Positions 52,733 to 64,000 of a stretch of DNA of 64,000 nt are shown piece after piece. Positions within the stretch are counted from its first letter, which is position 1. Each line of letters begins with the position of its first letter. The notes below the pieces were generated by a model. The model was not told the DNA's origin and did no database searches. It worked only from the letters and a program-made list of their open reading frames with translations. This DNA is from Leptobrachium leishanense (lineage: Eukaryota > Chordata > Amphibia > Anura > Megophryidae). The DNA lies in assembly GCA_009667805.1 (NCBI GenBank), contig CM019063.1:353610942-353674941 (forward strand). The letters are read 5' to 3'. Made by a program: the position numbers and the translations under genes.

Positions 52733-53480
52733 TAGGGATGAGCCGAACACCCCTGTGTTCGGTTCGAGTTCGAACACGAACCAAACTCAATGCAAGTCAA
52801 TGGGACTCGAAAGTTTTTGATTTCTAGAGTGCCCTCCAAGAGGGCATATATGCAAGATATTTGCCATAAAAGGTGTATGGGGGTCCGGGTAGTGCCCTGG
52901 GGGACAGGAAACTAGGACAAAAAGTTAAAAAAAAAACGTTTTAAAGGAACAGTGAGTTTTCCATGAAATAAAGGTTAAGAATAAAAAGGAAAAATTCCTT
53001 CAAATATCATGTCTAGGAGGTCCCCATAACCTGCCCGTGAAGTGGCGGATTTGTAGGCTGTATAGAGTCATTTTTTTGTTTTTAAATGTTATTTCATTTC
53101 ACGGTAAATGTTTTTCCTTTAATCTATTTATAAACAACTGCTTGGGGCGGCAGCCTGTATGAAAAGAAGAGACGTTTTAGGACACGCAGAACAAGTTTAG
53201 TGATTTTTTTTTGGCTAAATTATGGTGAAACATTTGCAGGCTTTGGATTAAAGTAACAATAGGTGCTTTAAAAATGGGCCTTTAGTGTCGGCAACAGTGC
53301 CGTCACACCGTAACCCATCTGTGGTATTGTGGAAGAGTGCAGGGTTGGACCCTGCAGTCCAATATTAAAATGATATGAATCTGGTACAGGTGTCAGTGCA
53401 CCCAAATATTTTGCCTTTGGTGGCAGCAAGTGCCTTCGCACCGTAACCCCTCTGAGGTATTGTGGAAGAGTGCAGTGCTG
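52733..53480 (+). mobile_element. hAT left end with internal repeat
   Basis: Starts tagggatgagccgaacaccc, then the segments seen at 63401 and, reversed, at 13164-13427. Reaches the 136-bp repeat type at 53290-53480. The other end is not in sight. Confidence 0.8.
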
Positions 53481-54122
53481 GAGATTTTGGTAATGCAGAA
53501 GAGATCCCCAATCTATTCAGTTACATCAGCAGCTATAACAAAACTGGGTCAGCAATGTTTAGGCACTTGTACTGCGCTACTGTATATGGTGAGAATCGGC
53601 GCACACCAGTAGCAACAGGAAGCAAACAGACCAGGCAGGGAATACACAGAGAGAATAGGCAAAGGGCAGGCAAAGTCGGCAACAGATCGGGTCCCCAGAA
53701 CAAGCAGGGGCAGTAAGAAGTATACAAACTGATTTGGTAAACTAGTGATGCGGGAATAAAGGCTGAGACACACTGAGCGTGTAGTTACGCACAGCGTAGC
53801 GAAACGAAGAGAAGCAAACATTTTGCAGGCTTGACTTCAATCCGCTCCGCCTCGCAGCGTGTCTACACTGCATTACGTTTGCTTCTCACAGCACTGGACA
53901 GGAATCCACTAACTAAATTAAAATGTACACACAAAACCGTTTTATTTTCACAAAGTACATGTTATATAGGCAAAAAAAGTTTCTACTGAATAAAATACAT
54001 CAAAAATTACTGTTAATTTAATAGGAATAGTATAAAAATATAAAAGAAAGGTAACCCCTGATCATATATATTATAGGGACACGGAGCGCTGTGTATAGAG
54101 TAGGGATGCATTGATACCACCA
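53481..54122. other. Unassigned DNA-transposon-like sequence
   Basis: No protein recognised. It contains gcgtgtagttacgcacagcg and gaagagaagcaaac against gtttgcttctc, hinting at inverted structure. At 54101 tagggatgcattgatacca resembles another hAT start (TAGGGATGCAACGATACCA type), cut by the element at 54123. Confidence 0.4.
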
Positions 54123-54529
54123 GGGCCGGCGCTAGTGTAAGGCGGCACAGGCGGCAGTCTTACTGTCCTGGCTTGCTGAGGGGCGGAAAAATTCTGTTTT
54201 TAAAATACCGCAAGCGGAGCTATGAATGATCTTCAGACATCAACCAGGGGCCCAGCCACACACTCTTAAACCGATGCAATGTGCCTGCCTCAGTCCCACA
54301 TTCTAAACATGAGCAGGCACACTGCATAATTTGGCACCGCCCCCTCACATGACTCGCATAGCCAGGGCACACAGCAGCAGAAAAGCCTGGAGGACAGACC
54401 CCAAAGCTTAGGGTGCAGCCATGCAGCAGAGTCAGCCTGCGTGCTTCCACTGTAGTGTGAAGGAGGACTGGGCAGAGAGGCCGAGAGAAGATTTTTAAAA
54501 GGTTTGAATAAACTGAGGGAGGGGAGTGT

Positions 54530-54700
54530 GTGTGTGTAATGTTCTGCTCGGGGGGGTGTAATGTTCTGCTGGGAGGGGTAATGTTCTGCTCGGGGGGGTG
54601 TAATGTTCTGCTCGGGGGGGTGTAATGTTCTGCTGGGGGGTGTAATGTTCTGCTGGGGAGGTGTGTGTGTAATGTTCTGCTGGGGGGTTTGAGTAAACTG
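54530..54700. repeat. G-rich minisatellite, unit about 20 bp
   Basis: Repeats of taatgttctgctcggggggg and shorter variants, about eight units. Strong G/C strand asymmetry. Confidence 0.9.
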
Positions 54701-54839
54701 ATATCGGTACATTACTGTGAGGTTTATTGCTGTGGAGCTCTGTGATACGCTCATACACAGTGCACATTACTGTGAGTTATATTGCTGTGGAGCTCTGTCA
54801 TACGCTATATAAAATGAATTGAAACCAGTGCTGAACTTT

Positions 54840-55359
54840 CTCCATTTGTAGACCGTCTGTCTTACCGTGGACACATGAACATCAAGGCTTTTGGAGTTGC
54901 TTTTCTAACCCTTTCCAGCTTCATGCAAGTCAACAATTCTTGATCGTAGGTCTTCTGAGAGCTCTTTTCTGCGAGGCATGGTTCACATCAAGCAGTGCTT
55001 CTTGAAACCAGTAAACCCAAAACTGGTGTGTGTTTTTAAAGGGCAGGACAGCTTTCAGAAACACATCCAATAATATCACACTGATTGGACTCAAGGTTGG
55101 CTCACTCCTGGCTCCAATTAGCTCTTGGAGAAGTCATTAGGCTAGGGGTTCACATACTTTTTCCACCCTGCACTGTGAATGTTTACATGTTATGTTCAAT
55201 AAACAAATGAAAACATATAATGTTTGTGTTGTATTATTTTAAGCAGACTGTGTTTTTCAAATTGTTGTGACTTAGATGAAGATCAGAACACATTTTATGA
55301 CCAATTCATGAAAAACTCCACGTAATCCCAAAGGGTTCACATACTTTTTCTTGCCACTG
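54840..55359 (-). mobile_element. Tc1 element, one half only
   Basis: The right terminus ttcacatactttttcttgcc plus actg ends at 55359, followed by ta. An inner copy of the same motif lies at 55145-55170 (ggttcacatactttttccac), the IR/DR layout. The left half is missing from about 54840. Confidence 0.82.
54842..54979 (-). pseudogene. Tc1 transposase N-terminal helix-turn-helix, fragment
   Basis: From ATG at 54979 the minus strand reads [24 protein letters not shown], a TAG stop at codon 25, then [18 protein letters not shown], the paired-like DNA-binding start of a Tc1 transposase. The gene breaks at 54842. Too short to be found by length alone. Confidence 0.82.
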
Positions 55360-55369
55360 TATATTTGCC

Positions 55370-55499
55370 TCCAGATCACATGTGGATATATTTGCCCCCA
55401 GCTCATGGATATATTTGCCCCCATCTCATGGATATATTTGCCCCCAGATCACATGTGGATATATTTGCCCCCAACTCCCATGCTCCCAGATTACATGGG
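55370..55499. repeat. Minisatellite around atggatatatttgccccc
   Basis: About five units of 24-36 bp. The same units resume at 57128-57200, so the Tc1 at 55502 inserted inside this array at a TA. Confidence 0.88.
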
Positions 55500-55501
55500 T
55501 A

Positions 55502-57125
<1,624 letters not shown>

Positions 57126-57127
57126 TA

Positions 57128-57484
57128 TATATTGCCCCAGCTGATATGGAAATATTTTCCCCCAACTCACATAGGGATATATCTGCCCCAGCTCTCACCT
57201 GCTGCCAGGCCCACCAGGCTCCGCCGGCGTTCCTCATGGTGGCGAGCGGCCGCTGACATGATGCAGCTTTGCCGCTCGCCGGGCAGAACCACATGACCAG
57301 CGCAGCCACGTTCTCGCAAGATCGCGCGCGGCGCTGGTCAGGTGGTTCGGCCCCTAGCGCTGCGCCGGGTCTCCCCAGTTGACCAAGATGGCGGCGCTCG
57401 GGGCCGGGGAATTCCGCCCCCACAAACTGGCAGGAAGCCAGATAGTAAGGCTGCCTGTGCCGCCTTACGCTAGCGTCGGCCCTG
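57128..57484. other. Minisatellite remainder and GC-rich transposon end
   Basis: The first 75 bp continue the minisatellite; the rest is the GC-rich right end of the 54123 element. The 168-residue frame here runs through terminal repeats and is not a gene. Confidence 0.6.
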
Positions 57485-58363
57485 CCCCTTGCAATGCCGG
57501 GAGATCCGTTTGAATCCCTCTCCCCCCCCGATCGGGAGGTCCCACAAAAAAAGCGAGGCACCGCTTAAAAGGGGAGAGTCTCCCCTTTTAAGCGGTGCCT
57601 GGCTTTAACCCCTTAGGCACCGGGTCGCACTTCAGCGCCTTGCGGCGCCGAAGTGCGGCCTAGCTCCGGTGGGGGCCACCATCTTGGATGGCGGCTCCAC
57701 CCCCGGTCCCCCCTCACTGCCTGACGTCCTCACGCATAGCGTGATGATGTCAGTTTGCCGAGGAACCCTTAGCAGCCCGGAATCCCCTGGGGGAGATAAG
57801 GGGTTCATTTGAACCCCGATATCTCCAGAACCGTGGCAGCTAGGGGGTCATGGAGGGTGTCAAAGTAGAAAAATAAAATAAAAAAAACATTTTTTTGTGT
57901 TATTTTTATTAATGCAGCAATATTGTTCACATTTCAATTATAATGTGAACAATGATGCTGCACTAATGATTTTTTTCTATGGTGTGCTTTTGCTAAAAAT
58001 CACATAATTCACCCCAAAAAATTTAATAAATCCCCATTTCTAATTTTTTCTACAAGCGCACCCCATAGAAAATATAACCGCAAATGTTCATGTGATAAAA
58101 GGTGAAAAAAAACACTTTACACGCTGCAGATGATTAAAAATTCAAGTTTTATTGCATTTTTTGTTATAATATACAGGCAGAACATGACGTATACATATAA
58201 AAATGATATATTATGAATCTGCCAAGTCTGCCGGAAAGAACGATATATAATATGTCTGGGTCGTATAATAAAATGTGGCTTCAAATCGCGTTTAAACATG
58301 ATGAGCAAAAGCGGTAAAAATTAGCTCAGCACATAGCGGTGAAATGCCTCAGCAGTGAAAGGG
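57485..58363 (-). mobile_element. piggyBac-like MITE, reverse orientation, one end unclear
   Basis: Ends at 58363 with the reverse of CCCTTTCACTGCTGAGGC next to TTAA 58364-58367. The interior matches the other MITEs in reverse. The left boundary is not certain; GC-rich hairpins extend to about 57500. Confidence 0.65.
57556..57600. repeat. Perfect 22-bp inverted repeat, 1-nt loop
   Basis: Arm 57556-57577 and arm 57579-57600 are exact reverse complements around g at 57578 (aggcaccgcttaaaagggga ...). One of the hairpins typical of this MITE family. Confidence 0.95.
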
Positions 58364-58367
58364 TTAA

Positions 58368-59593
58368 CCCTTTCGCTGCTGAGGCTTTTCCCGCCCCTAT
58401 GCTGAGGTCATTTTTACCTCTTTTGCGCATCATGTTTAAACGTGTTTTGAAGGCTTATTTTAGTATATGACCCAGACATATTATATATCGTTCTTTCCGT
58501 CAGACTCGGTAGATTCATAATATGTCATTATTATATGTATACGTTATGTCATGTCTGTATATTATAACAAAAAATGCAATAAAATATGTATTTTCAATAA
58601 TTTACAATGTGTAAAGTGTTTTTTTCCACATTTTAACATGCGAGCAATTGCGGTTATATTTTGTTTGGGGTGCGCTTGTTAAAAAAATTAGAGATGGGGT
58701 CTCATTACATTTTTTTTTGGGGAAAATGACACTATTTTTAACAAACGCACCGCATACAAAAATCGTTAGTGCAGCATCATTGTTCACATTATAATTGAAA
58801 TGGGAACAATATTGCTGCATTAAAAAACCAAAAAAAATAAAAAAAAGTGTTTATTTTTTTTTTTTAATTTTTGTTTTTATTTTGTTTTTATTTATTTTTT
58901 TCATTTTTTTTTTTTTTACACTTTTTCACTTTCATGTTTGGTATCGTTGGAACGGCCATGCTCTGGCCGATCCAACCATACCAAAATTTAACCCCTAGCT
59001 GCCACGGATCGGGAGATAGGGAGTTCATTGGAACTCCCTATCTCCACAGTTAGTGGCAGTTAGGGGTTAACTCTAGGACTGGCGTCATCGTGCTACGCAC
59101 GATGACGCCAGTCCTCTGGGGGAGTTCCCGGAGGCTTGGCCGACATCCAAGATGTCGGCCAGCTCCGGGAAAGGATCGCGAACCGGCGCTTTTCAGCGCC
59201 GATTCGCGATCCAGCTCCCCAGGGGTTAATGCCAGGCATCATTTGGAAGGGCAGGCTGTGCCCTTCCAAATGATGCCTGGGTTAACCCCCGCAGAGCCGC
59301 CGATCGGGAGGGAGAGAGGTCCGAAGGACCTCCCCCCCTCCCTTTCAGGCGCCTCCTCCGCACATGCGGGGGGGGCGCCTGAATTAGGTGTCATCGCGCC
59401 CCCGCGATGACACCTAATTCTGGCGGCTGCTGGTCCGGATGCCGGGCTGACATCCAGGATGTCAGCCCGCACCGGAGGGGCCAGCGATCGGCCGGAACCC
59501 GCTGACCCCAATGGGAGGACGCGCTCAGCGCGTCCTCAGCACACCAGCGGGACTGCTGAGGACGCGCTGAGCGCGTCCTCAGCAGCGAAGTGG
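58368..59593 (+). mobile_element. piggyBac-like MITE with serial hairpins
   Basis: TTAA at 58364-58367 and 59594-59597. Termini ccctttcgctgctgaggc and the reverse of CCACTTCGCTGCTGAGGAC. It lies head to head with the MITE on its left, sharing one TTAA. Its GC half contains at least six consecutive hairpins, among them 59232-59253/59259-59280 (22-bp perfect arms) and 59381-59398/59403-59420 (18-bp perfect arms). Confidence 0.85.
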
Positions 59594-59597
59594 TTAA

Positions 59598-60129
59598 AGG
59601 AACAGTGAGTTTTCCATAAAATAAGGGTTAAAAAAAAAAAAAAAAATTCCTTCAAATATTGTGCCTAGGAGGACCCCATAACCTGCCCGTGAAGTGGCGG
59701 ATTTGTAGGATGTATGGAAACATCGCCATCACAGCACAGACCCACACACGACACCTGGCACCTCCCAGTCTGCATACAATGTATCAAATTCATGAGATGG
59801 ACTAATTAGAAGCACATATTATTTCCAAACACTAATTAAACACCTGTTGTTTACGCCGTTTGAGAGCACAGGTCATTTAGAGGTGAGAATCTTTGCACGT
59901 AGACATTATTTTTTAATTCAATATCTAATAAACCGTTGCTTATAATATTCTGCATAAAGAGTCTCTTTATTTCTAGATTTTTTTTGGTATTTTTTAAGCA
60001 TTTTTTATACTTTTTTTACAAAAAAAATTTTTCCAACTCGAACCGTACACGCCAAAAAGTTCGAAGTTCGCGAACCTGCGAACGGCCAAAGTTCGAATCG
60101 AACTGATCGAACCGAACAGCTCATCCCTA
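59598..60129 (+). mobile_element. Internally deleted hAT copy, right end
   Basis: Begins in left-side hAT sequence (aaaggaacagtgagttttcc), jumps at about 59725 to right-side sequence (aatatctaataaacc), and ends gaaccgaacagctcatccc plus ta at 60129. The left terminus lies beyond the MITE pair or is lost. Confidence 0.75.
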
Positions 60130-61025
60130 CTCACCATTATCCTTTTTGCAAACTGGCTGATGGATTTCTGGACTGCCAACTACGCAATACTTTACGGAGG
60201 CTTTCAGTACACCAGGGTGAATTAGCGTATTGTATCACACCGTCGAGATATCTATATAGAATTAATTGGTTGTAAAGGGAGGGCAACTTTACTAATAAGT
60301 GTGCAGGCATATTGGTGTGTGAACCTATCCATTCTTAAACAGTGTGTTCACTGCGATCATTTTTACTAAAAAAAAAATCAGTTTGACAAAGTGGTTGGTA
60401 ACCTCTTAAGATATTTTGCTCTTACATATTGAAAGTCCGAGATCAAATGTACCATATACCTTGTTACCTAGATTAAATCGTAGTACACGTAATAGAGTGC
60501 GCAGTCTAAATATAATTGCCTTTCCTATTGGAATTATCTTTTCTAATCGACGGCATCACTCAGTCTTTGGCTCATGTAGAAGAACATTAATCGCTATATG
60601 TGTGTGTATTATTGGTGAAATTCCACCAGTTAAAAACTTAGTTCCAGCCATAAGGATCTTATTAAAAGTGTAACAACTTATGAATTGCGCTAATTTAGAA
60701 ATATAGAATCATTACTACCATTAGTACCAGTGCATTAATTGTTTCCTACCTCATTAACTATTATATTTGTTGTGGAAATTTTATTATGTGGACATTATAT
60801 TCTAGGATGTGTGTGTTTTATAAGTTGTCATCTGTCTCCCTGTGTTGGATTTGAATGGAGAAACGCTCTAGCAGAGTGTACTAGGTTTTAAATCCAAACC
60901 AGCGGCAAAATCGTCAGTATGAAAACCTTCTTTTGGGTTTAGAGACATACCTGCTTTTAAGACCTTTAAGCCTTGTCTGTACACTGGTACCGGGTACTGA
61001 CAATAACTGAATGTCGCCGCAGATA
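60130..61025. other. Unassigned AT-rich sequence
   Basis: No recognised protein, terminus or repeat unit. An 85-residue frame at 60416-60673 has no motif I know. This could be unique DNA or old decayed repeat. Confidence 0.4.
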
Positions 61026-62641
<1,616 letters not shown>

Positions 62642-63400
62642 TATATGTCGCAAATCCATAAGAACAAGTAGACTGATCTTCACTTAATACTGATCAGATT
62701 TGATCAGTATTGAATGGGGTCCATACTGACAGTGATGGGGGATGGTTGGACAGGCATGGCTTACATGACTCAGGGATGGGTCATGTACAGGGGGCCGGTC
62801 GGTCATTCTAGTCCACTCCCCTGTCCTTTTGATATGTGAATGTAATTACCGGTCTGACTGGTTCCTGTTGTAAAGCCAGTTAGCCACTGGGCTTTGTCCT
62901 ATTGTGTAATAAATTAAGCGGACCTGGGGTTCTTGGGGGCTCTTGGTCAGATGAACTCCAACTAAAGCAGCGTGTGTGTCTGGGTCTCTTTTACTGCGTG
63001 CGTTCAGGTAAGTATGGCAGGGAGAGCAGAGAGCTGCTTGTAAGTGCAGCGGATCAAACTACACAGAAATTAAAAGTAGATTAATTTCTACAACATATTG
63101 AATTACAGTGGGAATTTGGCACTTTAGCCACTCCATTTTACGCACCAGATTTTTTCTCTTTTTTTATGTATGTCTTTTCATCTTTTAATTACAATCAATA
63201 AAGGTTAAATTTTAACTGTTCCCAAATTCACACAGCCGCTCTAGTGGCTTTCTTTGATGATTTAGTGTGGGTTACCCCCTGGTTCTTCAATTTGGAAGAA
63301 ATTGATGTAGCTCAGATTCTATACAGGACTAATTTTTGTGGGTCGCTGTATAAATAATTTCTCCCCAAATAACCTCTTCTACCCATTGTATGGTTCGTAC
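62642..63400. other. Unassigned, possible LTR fragment
   Basis: No coding frame. The segment 62830-63010 (tgtaattaccgg ... tgtgtaataaattaagc ... gcgtgcgttca) has AATAAA in a setting that resembles an LTR R/U5 junction, but no second copy or primer site is visible. Treat as unassigned. Confidence 0.25.
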
Positions 63401-64000
63401 TAGGGATGAGCCGAACACCCCCGTGTTCGGTTCGCATTCGAACTCAAACAATTTGAAAAGTTAGAAGTAAGAGTTCAGAACTCAATGCAAGTCATTGGGA
63501 CTCGAACGTTCGATTTTTAGAGTGCCCTGCAAGAGGGCATATATGCAAGATATTTGCCATAAAAGGTGTATAGGGATCCTGGTAATGCCCTGGGGGACAG
63601 GAAACAAGGAAAAAAAGTTCTTAAAAAAAGACTTTTTAAAGGAACAGTGATTTTTCCATGAAATAAAGGTTAAGAATAAAAACGAAAAATTCCTTCAAAT
63701 ATCATGCCTAGGAGGTCCCCATAACCTACCTGTGAAGTGGCGGATTTGTAGGATGTTATAGAAACCTTTAAAGAACAAAAAAAATGACATTTCAAATGAC
63801 GGTAAATGGTTTTCCTTTAATCTATTCATAAACAATTGCTTGGGGCAGCAGCCTGTATGAAAAGAGGAGACATTTTAGGACACGCAGAAATGATATGAAT
63901 CTGGTACACATATCAGTGGACCCAAATATTGGGCTTTTGGTGCCAGCTAGTGCCTTCACACCGTAACCCCTCTGAGGTATTGTGGAAGAGTGCAAGGGTG
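63401..64000 (+). mobile_element. hAT left end, runs out of the window
   Basis: Starts tagggatgagccgaacaccc and follows 52733-53480 closely, reaching the 136-bp repeat type at 63890-64000 (cttttggtgccagc, ttgtggaagagtgca). Cut by the window end. Confidence 0.85.

Noticed and set aside
60050..60129. GTTCGAATC-type motifs read as a tRNA B box
   Set aside because: They belong to the GTTCGA-rich ends of the hAT family; no A box, cloverleaf or T-run terminator is present.
62830..63010. A solo LTR of an endogenous retrovirus
   Set aside because: Only an AATAAA in a suggestive setting; no terminal inverted bases, duplication, second copy or primer site could be shown.

Overview
This window is eukaryotic repeat DNA. 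It looks like a large, transposon-rich vertebrate genome, and I infer an amphibian, most likely a frog or toad. The inference rests on the mix of families: L1/Tx1-like and CR1 LINEs, sushi-type and Gypsy LTR elements, hAT elements with ZBED-type transposases, Harbinger elements with a MADF-BESS partner gene, Tc1 elements and TTAA-flanked palindromic MITEs. I found no host gene, tRNA, rRNA, operon or CRISPR array. Almost every long reading frame is a transposon protein, usually broken.

Layout. 1-1555: unassigned repeats. 1556-8905: a hAT copy split by a full-length L1-like LINE (2936-8471). 9004-13427: a complete hAT copy with 8-bp target duplications (ctgctggc), carrying two piggyBac-like MITEs, two Harbinger MITEs and a foldback. 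13831-17663: a decayed Gypsy gag-pol, then an LTR element whose gag starts with a SAP-like motif. 17664-26516: a ZBED-type hAT, interrupted by a young gag-only sushi-like LTR element (18447-21719) and an ORF1-only LINE (23677-25231). 27079-35031: a Harbinger element with transposase and MADF-BESS genes, split by a second gag-only sushi-like element (29338-33640) that itself holds a solo LTR (32335-33373). 35414-42154: hAT and piggyBac pieces, then a hAT-like element (37472-41032, duplication gctgcggg) carrying a CR1 LINE. 42155-44261: the integrase half and 3' LTR of a Gypsy element. 44771-52732: the 5' end of a sushi element (LTR plus gag), broken by a coiled-coil LTR element (45274-49963, duplication ccatg) and a second ORF1-only LINE (49977-51727). 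52733-64000: hAT ends, three Tc1 elements, palindromic piggyBac MITEs and minisatellites.

Most interesting points. (1) Three separate sushi-type elements each carry, right after the 5' LTR, a 10-11 nt segment that is the exact reverse complement of the predicted transcript start, about 30 nt below the TATA box. This is the Tf1/sushi self-priming signature. In the two gag-only elements the gag ATG lies inside that priming segment. (2) Two LINE insertions with long target duplications encode only ORF1 and share an 18-nt 3' stem-loop. (3) Two gag-only elements lack capsid and pol and instead carry long in-frame 30- or 33-bp repeat arrays behind a CCHC knuckle. (4) Internal comparisons give empty and filled sites, and a parent element for the Harbinger MITEs.

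Limits: all homology calls come from reading motifs by eye. Boundaries given without a target duplication are approximate, and 27303-27402 is an assembly gap.
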